Of a stretch of DNA of 5,136 bases, positions 1 to 5,136 are shown in pieces. Made by a program: the position numbers and the translations under genes. The number at the start of each line of letters is the position of its first letter. Positions within the stretch are counted from its first letter, which is position 1. The notes below the pieces were generated by a model. It was not told the origin of the DNA, made no database searches, and saw nothing but the letters and a program-made list of their open reading frames with translations. This DNA comes from Bdellovibrionales bacterium (GTDB lineage: Bacteria; Bdellovibrionota; Bdellovibrionia; Bdellovibrionales; UBA1609): contig JAPKGD010000184.1 in NCBI GenBank assembly GCA_026648125.1, positions 1 through 5,136 of the forward strand, given 5' to 3'.

Positions 1-1270
1 CAGGAAGCCCTTTTCCTTCAGGGAAACCCGCTTTACTGAGGAAATCTTTAGCCTTGGCGATGTTGTATTCCTTGTAAGGGTTTTTGAAGTTGGGGTCATA
101 AGCTTCAACTTCTGGGGGAATAGGGCTGTGCGCGACAATGGCCCGACCATTATAGAATTTTTGAATTAAAGTGTCGGTGTCATAGGCCAGAGCAATTGCT
201 TTACGCAGATTTTCATTCTTGCCGACCACCGGATCAAGCATGTTGAATGCGGTGTAGGTGACATCGGGCTCACGAGTAATCGAGAGTTTGATGCCCTTTT
301 TCTGAAGCTCTTCTGAAGCTTTGTCATTTTGAACAGCAGAATCAAAATTGTCTTTTGGAATTCCCACGAAGTCGAGGTTGCCCTTCATAAAATTTAACCA
401 ACGAGGTTGGTCTTCAATGATCTCCTGAATGATAACTTTATCGACGAAGGGAATCTTCTGTCCTGCGTCCGCAAGAAAGCCATTCGCCTGATCTTCCGGA
501 GCTCCTTCTGTGGGATAAGTCTGTGTTGTCCAATTCGGATTCTTGACAAGGACGACCTGACTGTTGCGAGTCCAGCTCTCAAACTTGAAAGGTCCGGTGC
601 CCACGGGATGGTTCAAAAATTCTTTTCCATATTTCTCAACCACTTCTCGAGGAACAACCGAGGTGTATCCCATAGCGAGAACGTAATGAAGCTGGTAGTA
701 AGGCTTTACGAGCTTGATCACCAACGTATACTTATCCGGAGCCTGTAGGCCCTCGATCGGAGTTGTATAGTCAGCCTCTTTCTTGCTGACCTTTTCACGC
801 CATTCGTTCAGGCCCTTAATTTTGCCGTCGAAAACCCAAAAGCCATCGCTCTGATTGGTGGGGTCAGCAAGTCGTCTCCATGAATAAATAAAATCCTCAG
901 CCGTAACTTCACGGCCCTTTCCCTCAGGGAAAACATCGTTGTCTTGAAACTTGATTCCTTCACGCAACTTGAAGGTGTGCGTGAGGCCATCCTCAGAAAC
1001 CTTGGGTGGCTCAGCCGCGAGCAGGGGCTCGAGAGAAAGGGGACGCTTGAGGTAGTGGTAATGCATGAGGCCTTCAAAGACTTGAGAAACAACAAGGTTC
1101 GAATAGGTGTCGTTGGCAAAAATAGGATCTAAGCCCTTGATGTTCGCGCTGACAACAACGTTGAGAGTATTTTCTGCCTCTCGTCCTTTGCGAGTACAGC
1201 CACTTAAAGCAGCAGCTCCTACAAAAATTACGAGGGTAGAAACAACTATTCGCCTAAAATATTGATTCAT
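1..1270 (-). CDS. Peptide ABC transporter substrate-binding lipoprotein (SBP_bac_5, OppA/DppA-like), 3' end missing
   Basis: This gene starts at ATG 1270-1268 and runs off the left edge after 423 codons with no internal stop. Family members are usually about 500-600 residues, so the last 100 or more are outside the window. The N terminus is a lipoprotein signal: a charged stretch MNQYFRR, a hydrophobic run, then the lipobox LSGC with the lipidated cysteine at residue 25. The mature part has the cluster-C/family-5 hallmarks: GLDP near 46-49, VFEGLM at 64-69, LREGIKF at 102-108 followed by TAEDFIYSWRR at 123-133, and VGTGPF at 223-228. Proteins of this family capture oligopeptides (sometimes nickel or sugars) outside the inner membrane and hand them to an ABC permease. 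The actual ligand cannot be read from the sequence. The start is supported by a strong Shine-Dalgarno eight bases upstream. Permease and ATPase genes would be expected further left, but they are not visible. Confidence 0.93.
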   Translation of the reverse strand, partial: MNQYFRRIVVSTLVIFVGAAALSGCTRKGREAENTLNVVVSANIKGLDPIFANDTYSNLVVSQVFEGLMHYHYLKRPLSLEPLLAAEPPKVSEDGLTHTFKLREGIKFQDNDVFPEGKGREVTAEDFIYSWRRLADPTNQSDGFWVFDGKIKGLNEWREKVSKKEADYTTPIEGLQAPDKYTLVIKLVKPYYQLHYVLAMGYTSVVPREVVEKYGKEFLNHPVGTGPFKFESWTRNSQVVLVKNPNWTTQTYPTEGAPEDQANGFLADAGQKIPFVDKVIIQEIIEDQPRWLNFMKGNLDFVGIPKDNFDSAVQNDKASEELQKKGIKLSITREPDVTYTAFNMLDPVVGKNENLRKAIALAYDTDTLIQKFYNGRAIVAHSPIPPEVEAYDPNFKNPYKEYNIAKAKDFLSKAGFPEGKGLP

Positions 1271-1278
1271 GGACCTTA

Positions 1279-1283
1279 CCTCC
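1279..1283 (-). promoter_or_regulatory. Strong ribosome binding site of the substrate-binding protein gene
   Basis: On the minus strand the sequence GGGAGGTAAGGTCC directly precedes the ATG at 1270. The GGAGG core has a spacer of eight bases, which fixes the start codon. It is the clearest Shine-Dalgarno among the minus-strand genes here, consistent with high expression of a transport lipoprotein. Confidence 0.8.
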
Positions 1284-1304
1284 CAGGCATTTAATGCGCC
1301 TTGT

Positions 1305-1334
1305 TGTGTACCTTTTTGGAGGGGGAGAAGTCAA
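1305..1334 (-). promoter_or_regulatory. Weak sigma70-like promoter candidate for the substrate-binding protein gene
   Basis: The 76-bp gap between the phosphatase stop and the lipoprotein start contains, on the minus strand, TTGACT (1334-1329, five of six matches to the -35 consensus). After 18 bases comes TACACA (1310-1305, only three of six matches to the -10 consensus). Transcription would begin near 1298, giving a leader of about 28 bases. An imperfect inverted repeat (AGGCGCAT/ATGCCT, about 1286-1302) lies at that start and has no T run, so it is not an obvious terminator. The weak -10 keeps this tentative; read-through from the phosphatase gene is an alternative. Confidence 0.3.
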
Positions 1335-1346
1335 ATCTTACACGGC

Positions 1347-2018
1347 TCAGGGGGGGCTGAACTTCTCTAATCTCTGAATGGCCCGGGGAAGTTCTTCGAA
1401 GTGTTCAATCCAGTGCTCCGCACCAAGGTCTTTAAGCTCTCTCAGAGGGGAATATCCAAAACTCACCGCTAGGAACGGCGTGTTACAAGCCAGTGCAACG
1501 CCCACGTCCGGCGGACCATCGCCCACCATTAACGTCTCTTCGGGCTTCACGCCTGCTGCAGACATGGCCTCTATGAGGGGCATGGGGTGGGGCTTCTTCT
1601 CTTCGAATGTATCTCCACCGATAATTGCTGCCCAGGGGCGCGTGCGCAGGTTGAGGTGATCGAGGAGGAGATGAATGTATTTCTCAGGCTTATTGGAAAC
1701 AATCGCGACTTCATGCGGCCAATTTTGTAAAAATTCTCTAACGCCTTCGAAGGGCTGCGCCTGCTTAAGAACATGACCGTCATAGACCTTGCTGAATTGC
1801 TGCTCTATCGACGCCGCAATTTGGGGATGGTGTTCCGCTTCGGGGACGACCCCTCGAATGAGGCCAATGAGACCCATGCCAATGTGAGTAATAACTTCTT
1901 CGTCCGATAAGGGGTCCCGGCCGTGCAGCTGCAAAAATTCATTGGTTGCCGTAATGATATCTGGAGCCGTGTGAACGAGAGTTCCATCAAAATCAAAAGC
2001 CACAAGTCGAATTGCCAT
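1347..2018 (-). CDS. HAD-superfamily hydrolase, phosphoglycolate phosphatase-like
   Basis: This 223-residue protein has the full set of haloacid dehalogenase motifs. Motif I is FDFDGT with nucleophile D9 and acid D11, motif II is VSNK with S108, motif III is the lysine in KKPHP (K142), and motif IV is GDGPPD with D167 and D171. The helical cap between residues about 15 and 85, starting with HTAPDIITATNEFL, is of the Gph/PGMB type (subfamily IA). Gph enzymes hydrolyse 2-phosphoglycolate, but subfamily IA members act on many small phosphates, so the substrate is uncertain. The frame stays open upstream to 2321, but that part would lie antisense inside the O-methyltransferase. The ATG at 2018, which places motif I at residue 8 as in the family, is therefore the start. 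Only a weak AGG lies upstream of it. The gene precedes the transporter lipoprotein gene on the same strand. Confidence 0.9.
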   Translation of the reverse strand: MAIRLVAFDFDGTLVHTAPDIITATNEFLQLHGRDPLSDEEVITHIGMGLIGLIRGVVPEAEHHPQIAASIEQQFSKVYDGHVLKQAQPFEGVREFLQNWPHEVAIVSNKPEKYIHLLLDHLNLRTRPWAAIIGGDTFEEKKPHPMPLIEAMSAAGVKPEETLMVGDGPPDVGVALACNTPFLAVSFGYSPLRELKDLGAEHWIEHFEELPRAIQRLEKFSPP

Positions 2019-2039
2019 GATAGAAGACCTATATCGAAT
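2012..2039 (+). promoter_or_regulatory. Candidate promoter of the O-methyltransferase gene
   Basis: In the 47-bp divergent gap, TTGCCA (2012-2017, five of six -35 matches) is followed after 16 bases by TCGAAT (2034-2039, four of six -10 matches). This predicts a start near 2046 and a leader of about 20 bases. The -35 box overlaps the start codon of the divergent phosphatase, so the two genes would compete for the same DNA. An alternative -10, TATATC at 2030-2035, lacks a good -35. No comparably good promoter for the phosphatase was seen in the gap. Confidence 0.3.
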
Positions 2040-2050
2040 CTTGTCGGGTA

Positions 2051-2057
2051 AGAGGAG
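2051..2057 (+). promoter_or_regulatory. Ribosome binding site of the O-methyltransferase gene
   Basis: The purine-rich AGAGGAG lies eight bases before the ATG at 2066 and is followed by an A run. It fixes the methyltransferase start and argues against any upstream extension into the short divergent gap. Confidence 0.75.
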
Positions 2058-2065
2058 AAAAAAAC

Positions 2066-2716
2066 ATGCGTCGAGAAAATCCCAGAGATCGCTATATCGC
2101 AGACACTTTTCCGGTTGAAGACGAAGCCCTAGAGAGAGTTGTTGAGGAGCTGCAGAAGGATGGAAAAGACGGGATACAGATTGCACCAGGTGATGCAAGA
2201 ATTCTTCAGTTCTTGTTGAGATTGATTGGAGCCCGGAGAGTCGTGGAAGTGGGAACGCTCTATGGTTTCTCGACACTTTCGATGGCCCGAGCGCTCCCTG
2301 AAGATGGAGTGATTTATTCACTCGACAACAATCCCGAACATACGCAAAAGGCGAAATCTTTGCTCAAATCCGCAGCTGGAGCCGATCGCATTCGTTTTTT
2401 GAACGGCGATGCTCGGGTGATGCTAAAGGAGCTTGAAGCAGAAGGTCCCTTTGACGCGGTATTTATTGATGCAAATAAATTGGCCTACTTGGATTACCTG
2501 GATTGGGCGGAAAGAAACGTCCGCGCCGGAGGCCTCATCGTTGGTGACAATACCTTTCTCTTTGATGCCCTGTTTGGAGCGAGTCGCGATCCCGCGGTGG
2601 GAGAAAAACAGATCAGAGTGATGAACGAATTTAATCAGCGTCTTTCGAATTCCCAAAAGTTTAATTCTTGTCTTATTCCGACTTCCGAGGGGATGACGGT
2701 TGCGCAGCTTCTCTAG
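2066..2716 (+). CDS. SAM-dependent O-methyltransferase, family 3 (catechol / caffeoyl-CoA / TrmR type)
   Basis: This complete protein of 216 residues matches the usual 210-220 length of bacterial family-3 methyltransferases. The class I Rossmann fold is visible. Motif I VVEVGTLYGFSTL (59-71) binds S-adenosylmethionine, and the acidic end of strand beta-2 is at D87 (YSLDNNP). NGDA lies at 113-116, and the metal-site residues are D135 in VFIDANK and D161-N162 in GDNTF. K138 and the following YLDYLDW correspond to the conserved DADKxNYxxYxE block. These enzymes transfer a methyl group to a hydroxyl of catechol-like compounds in a divalent-metal-dependent way; one branch (TrmR/YrrM) methylates wobble uridine of tRNA. 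The sequence alone does not separate these, so I give no symbol. It is the only clear plus-strand gene, and its last 44 bases overlap the convergent hydrolase gene. Confidence 0.93.
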   Translation: MRRENPRDRYIADTFPVEDEALERVVEELQKDGKDGIQIAPGDARILQFLLRLIGARRVVEVGTLYGFSTLSMARALPEDGVIYSLDNNPEHTQKAKSLLKSAAGADRIRFLNGDARVMLKELEAEGPFDAVFIDANKLAYLDYLDWAERNVRAGGLIVGDNTFLFDALFGASRDPAVGEKQIRVMNEFNQRLSNSQKFNSCLIPTSEGMTVAQLL

Positions 2717-3482
2717 AGGCTGAAGCGATTCTTGTTGCGTAACGATTCAGAAATTTTTCCACTCGAGGCTTGTACTCCTCTGGGAATCGCAGCAGTCCAT
2801 CAATGTGTCCAGCTTCGGCCAATGTCAGCGTCTCCAAATGAATGTGACTTTGGCCCACAAAGGCTTCATCGATGGCAGAAATGGGGACGAGCGGATCCTG
2901 CCAAGAGCGGATACTTAGCACAGGAAAACCCTTTGGCAGCCTGGATAACGCGGCAGACAGCTCATCTTTTAGTCGCAACATGCCCAAGCTCACTGCGCCA
3001 AGCCCTACTCGAGCGATCCGTCGCCAAAGGGCCGGGGTTTTTTCAATGTGAGTGTAGTAATTCCAGAAGCAAGTCAGAGGCATTAAAAATGGACCTCCGT
3101 CTGCTATCCAAGCCTGAATGTCGTGGCTCTCGGATTTTGCCATCGCTATTGCCGTAGCTGCGGAGGGAAAAGAGAAAGTATAAAGAATCTTTTTGCCTGG
3201 AACGCACTGAATGACTTTTAAAATCTCTTCGGTCCAGCGCTCTCGTAAACCGGGTTTTAACTCATTAAGTAAAAATCCCTCGAGGAACTGGGGCCTTGCG
3301 GGCTGGCTCAGGGTAAAAGAGACGGTGTCAAAACCCAAATCGGAGAGAAATTCTTGGTGCTTTCGTACGGAAGACCGATTTCCCCCATAATGATGAACAA
3401 AAATCACCGTCTCTTGGAAGCTTTTGTGAGGTGCGCGAAAATACCGCCCCTCATAGGGCAATTGATTGTCTCCAGAGGACAT
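2673..3482 (-). CDS. Alpha/beta-hydrolase-fold protein with an atypical nucleophile elbow
   Basis: The 269-residue protein has an alpha/beta-hydrolase layout. After a short N-terminal strand region comes VIFVHHYGGN (26-35), the HGxGG-like oxyanion segment. The expected nucleophile strand is KKILYTFSFPSAATAIAMA (97-115), the acid is D196 in SWQDPLVP, and the catalytic histidine is H226 in AEAGHIDGL. Ser104 sits where the nucleophile belongs. The usual GxSxG is replaced by T-F-S-F-P, so activity or specificity may differ from ordinary esterases. There is no signal peptide, so it is probably cytoplasmic. The start ATG (3482-3480) shares its A with the TGA stop of the E1-like gene (TGATG), which implies translational coupling and a shared mRNA. 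The C-terminal tail after residue 250 is Ser/Arg/Ala-rich and overlaps the convergent methyltransferase gene. The substrate is unknown. Confidence 0.8.
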   Translation of the reverse strand: MSSGDNQLPYEGRYFRAPHKSFQETVIFVHHYGGNRSSVRKHQEFLSDLGFDTVSFTLSQPARPQFLEGFLLNELKPGLRERWTEEILKVIQCVPGKKILYTFSFPSAATAIAMAKSESHDIQAWIADGGPFLMPLTCFWNYYTHIEKTPALWRRIARVGLGAVSLGMLRLKDELSAALSRLPKGFPVLSIRSWQDPLVPISAIDEAFVGQSHIHLETLTLAEAGHIDGLLRFPEEYKPRVEKFLNRYATRIASASREAAQPSSPRKSE

Positions 3483-3484
3483 CA
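3480..3484 (-). promoter_or_regulatory. TGATG stop/start overlap coupling the E1-like and hydrolase genes
   Basis: The E1-like frame ends with TGA (3484-3482) and the hydrolase begins with ATG (3482-3480), sharing one base. Only a weak purine stretch (AGAGAAC) precedes the ATG. Re-initiation by ribosomes finishing the upstream gene is therefore the likely way the hydrolase is translated, giving linked expression of the two proteins. Confidence 0.75.
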
Positions 3485-5038
3485 GTGTTCTCTATTTTCA
3501 CCCGAAGCTTGAGCCCAAAGTTGTCGCCAATCCAACAGGGGTGTGGTGGTTTGGTTGCGGGCTTCATTCAAGAGTCGAGTGGAAATTTCAACTCTCTCCA
3601 GCGCTGTTTCAGAAAGAACCTTGCCGCAGGCCTCTACCACTGATGCCCAGTCGATATGATGGTAAGAGTAGACATCGCTTGGACGACCACAGCGAGAGTG
3701 CTTGCGGACCGCCAAGACTTCTTGGCGGACTCCAACAAGAGATCCAATGTTATCAAGGAGTCCAATCTCTCCATCATGAACGCTCACCATGGGAATACGA
3801 CGTCCAGACATGGTAATCATCTCGCCGACATGGGCGGTGCCATTGAGGTGAGGTTGAAGGTAAAGGTTCGAATTGATGCCAAGATTTTGCTTTAGATGAT
3901 GGTAATCATTGAGGTGGCCCAAATTTCCGACGAGGAGATCAGGGCTAGTGACGATAATGACGTTGGCGTAAATTCCACGACGAAGCAGTTCGCGTGAAGC
4001 CCGGATGGCCTCGGTCCCCAGGGGACCCATGGCGAAAATATTGACGACATTATCCCCGGGCTCGTAGCCCACATAACCGCGATAATCGATCAAATAATAG
4101 GCTCCTTGAAGAACGTCCTCGCGAATGGATTCAAAGATTTCATCATCTGCCATTGCAGGAACTGTGGATTCGTCAATGGCCTGGCCGCGAAGCTCCTCGC
4201 TAAATCCAGTGGGAGCAAGGAGTTGTCCTTCTTCTAGACCTGCCTTGAATCGCTTTTGAGTCCGCAGAAGGTTTATGAAGTCCTTTTGCTCAACACCTCT
4301 GGTCACACCGCGAATGTGGACACCGGTTCGACCTTCGTTATCGTGATTGAGGTGGCGGCGAATGGAATCCACAAATATCCAATCAAGCTCCTGGCAGTAA
4401 AATGGCTCCCAAGTTATCTGATTGGGAATTTGGAAATCAGACTTCCAGCCGTGTTGGGCGCCTTCCGGAGAGAGAGTTACTCCCGAGGGGGTTCCAACCA
4501 AAATGAAGCTCGATTTCCAATAGAGATTATAGAAGTACTGATCCAAGGCTCGTTTGACGAAAAAGTCGTAAACGGTCATCAATGGGAGCAGGGGGATGCC
4601 TAATACGTCCCGCAGGCGTCCAAAAGATCCCATGCAGGACATGACGTTTGCTTCTGCGATTTCAAAACGAAGGAATCGATCTGACTCCTCTTCGCCGGGC
4701 ACGAGGTCGGGAAGGGATTTGTCTTTAACGCCAAATTCGCTTTCCAAGTCTTCAACAACTGGGGCACCAAAGATCTTTCCGTCCATAGCGGGGTTGAGAT
4801 TGGTGGAAGTCCCTACATCGGGAGCCATAGAAACAAGCAGCTCAGCAGCTTGTTTAAAGGGAATTTCTTGAGCAGTGAGTGCCCGCTGCTTTTCTTTGAG
4901 CTTCTTTTCATCTCGCGAGGTGTTTGCGATTCGAGTTAATTTCGCGGTGAGCTGTCCTAACATCCACTGGGTGTGGGGATAGCTGGCCATCTTGAGATTG
5001 ATATCGAGAGTGGGCTTCATTTCGCCCAGTGAGGCCAT
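3482..5038 (-). CDS. Pyruvate dehydrogenase E1-like protein (AceE/transketolase family), pyrimidine-binding and C-terminal domains only
   Basis: The 518-residue frame resembles the second half of homodimeric ketoacid dehydrogenase E1 (AceE relatives of about 790-890 residues), which decarboxylates pyruvate with thiamine diphosphate and passes the acetyl group to the E2 lipoyl domain. Recognisable blocks include APDVGTSTNL (72-81) and FEIAEANV (125-132), where E129 is the expected glutamate activating the cofactor. PLLPLMTVYDFFVKRALD (149-166) and VGTPSGVTLSPEGAQHG (181-197), with H196 as the probable active-site histidine, follow. The C-terminal transketolase domain (about 330-475) contains VSVHDGEIGLLDNIGS and GRPSDVYSYHHID. 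The N-terminal PP domain with its GDG...NN cofactor motif is absent. No Shine-Dalgarno precedes ATG 5038, and the frame stays open upstream to a TAA at 5119-5117 without another start, so this ATG may be an internal codon of a broken gene. Charged insertions near 41-62 and 252-305 look longer than in the relatives I recall. The downstream hydrolase is coupled by TGATG. Confidence 0.8.
   Translation of the reverse strand: MASLGEMKPTLDINLKMASYPHTQWMLGQLTAKLTRIANTSRDEKKLKEKQRALTAQEIPFKQAAELLVSMAPDVGTSTNLNPAMDGKIFGAPVVEDLESEFGVKDKSLPDLVPGEEESDRFLRFEIAEANVMSCMGSFGRLRDVLGIPLLPLMTVYDFFVKRALDQYFYNLYWKSSFILVGTPSGVTLSPEGAQHGWKSDFQIPNQITWEPFYCQELDWIFVDSIRRHLNHDNEGRTGVHIRGVTRGVEQKDFINLLRTQKRFKAGLEEGQLLAPTGFSEELRGQAIDESTVPAMADDEIFESIREDVLQGAYYLIDYRGYVGYEPGDNVVNIFAMGPLGTEAIRASRELLRRGIYANVIIVTSPDLLVGNLGHLNDYHHLKQNLGINSNLYLQPHLNGTAHVGEMITMSGRRIPMVSVHDGEIGLLDNIGSLVGVRQEVLAVRKHSRCGRPSDVYSYHHIDWASVVEACGKVLSETALERVEISTRLLNEARNQTTTPLLDWRQLWAQASGENREH
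3709..3728. repeat. Perfect 8-bp inverted repeat with 4-base loop inside the E1-like gene
   Basis: CCGCCAAG and CTTGGCGG flank ACTT, forming a perfect hairpin. On the minus strand a second copy-like GTCCGCAAG follows GTCCGCCAAG. All bases are coding (VRQEVLAVRK, residues 437-446 of the E1-like protein) and no T run follows, so this is probably a by-product of the coding sequence and not a terminator. Confidence 0.5.
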
Positions 5039-5136
5039 CTCAGATTGAAACTTCTGAAGGTTTCGATCTGCCGGCCTTCTATGCCGTCGCCTGCATCGAT
5101 CTTCAAGACAAGCAGTTTATCCGCGTTTGGGTGTGG
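5017..5136 (-). pseudogene. Truncated tRNA-binding OB-fold fragment (MetRS C-terminal / PheT / CsaA type), 5' end outside the window
   Basis: Entering from the right edge, the minus strand reads PHPNADKLLVLKIDAGDG then IEGRQI (codons 1-24, 5136-5065). This closely matches the start of the EMAP/Trbp111-type tRNA-binding domain found at the C terminus of bacterial methionyl-tRNA synthetase, the N terminus of PheT, and in CsaA. In those proteins RQI is normally followed by VAGI or VSGI and roughly 60-70 more residues. Here the match stops at RQI. The frame continues with 15 unrelated codons (ETFRSF and so on) to a TGA at 5019-5017, overlapping the start of the E1-like frame by 22 bases. Which parent gene it came from cannot be decided because only 24 matching residues are visible. 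It may be a genuine gene fragment or half of a chimeric junction. Confidence 0.6.

Noticed and set aside
394..1132. Open frames on both strands inside the substrate-binding protein (407-748 and 944-1132 plus; 394-582 and 808-1119 minus)
   Set aside because: They sit inside a continuous, well-conserved 423-codon lipoprotein reading frame and show no recognisable domain.
1286..1302. Imperfect inverted repeat AGGCGCAT/ATGCCT as an operator or terminator
   Set aside because: The stem is short with a two-base bulge and no T run. The evidence is too weak for a separate feature.
2019..2321. Upstream extension of the phosphatase frame (101 extra residues)
   Set aside because: It lies antisense to the conserved first third of the O-methyltransferase and has no family similarity. 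The HAD motif I begins right after the ATG at 2018.
3709..3728. Perfect hairpin as a possible terminator
   Set aside because: It is inside coding sequence, has no T tract on either strand, and is explained by the VRQEVLAVRK codons.
3431..4871. Plus-strand open frames opposite the E1-like gene, such as 4256-4603 and 4596-4871
   Set aside because: They are antisense to clear AceE-family blocks, lack ribosome binding sites and have no family resemblance.
5041..5136. Plus-strand open frame at the right edge (QIETSEGFDL and onwards)
   Set aside because: It is antisense to the strong tRNA-binding-domain match and has no recognisable similarity of its own.

Overview
The window is a compact bacterial chromosomal segment of roughly balanced base composition. 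It carries six protein-coding features and only two short intergenic gaps (1271-1346 and 2019-2065). I found no RNA genes, insertion sequences, phage genes or CRISPR arrays. The mix of a lipoprotein solute-binding protein, a Gph-like phosphatase, a family-3 O-methyltransferase and an AceE-related ketoacid dehydrogenase component suggests a free-living Gram-negative heterotroph. A deltaproteobacterial or Bdellovibrionota-like source would fit, but this is only an impression because there is no marker gene.

Left part (1-2018, minus strand): the first 423 residues of an oligopeptide-type ABC transporter substrate-binding lipoprotein, which runs off the left edge, are preceded by a HAD-superfamily phosphoglycolate-phosphatase-like gene. 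They are separated by a 76-bp gap with a strong ribosome binding site and a weak promoter candidate. Middle (2066-2716, plus strand): a SAM-dependent O-methyltransferase is transcribed divergently from the phosphatase across 47 bp. Its 3' end overlaps the 3' end of the next gene by 44 bp.

Right part (2673-5136, minus strand): a 518-residue protein matches the pyrimidine-binding and C-terminal domains of homodimeric (AceE-type) pyruvate dehydrogenase E1. It is joined by a TGATG stop/start overlap to an alpha/beta-hydrolase-like gene, so these two are probably made from one mRNA. The E1-like reading frame lacks the N-terminal thiamine-diphosphate (PP) domain and has no ribosome binding site at its first ATG.

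At the extreme right edge another minus-strand frame encodes a strong match to the tRNA-binding OB fold of MetRS/PheT/CsaA. The match stops abruptly at a GATC (5065-5068), exactly where sequence compatible with the E1 frame begins. The most informative reading is a junction between two unrelated genes near position 5065. It could be a cloning or assembly chimera, or a natural rearrangement that removed the front half of the E1 gene. I see no convincing new multi-gene system. The junction and the half-length E1 are what deserve checking.
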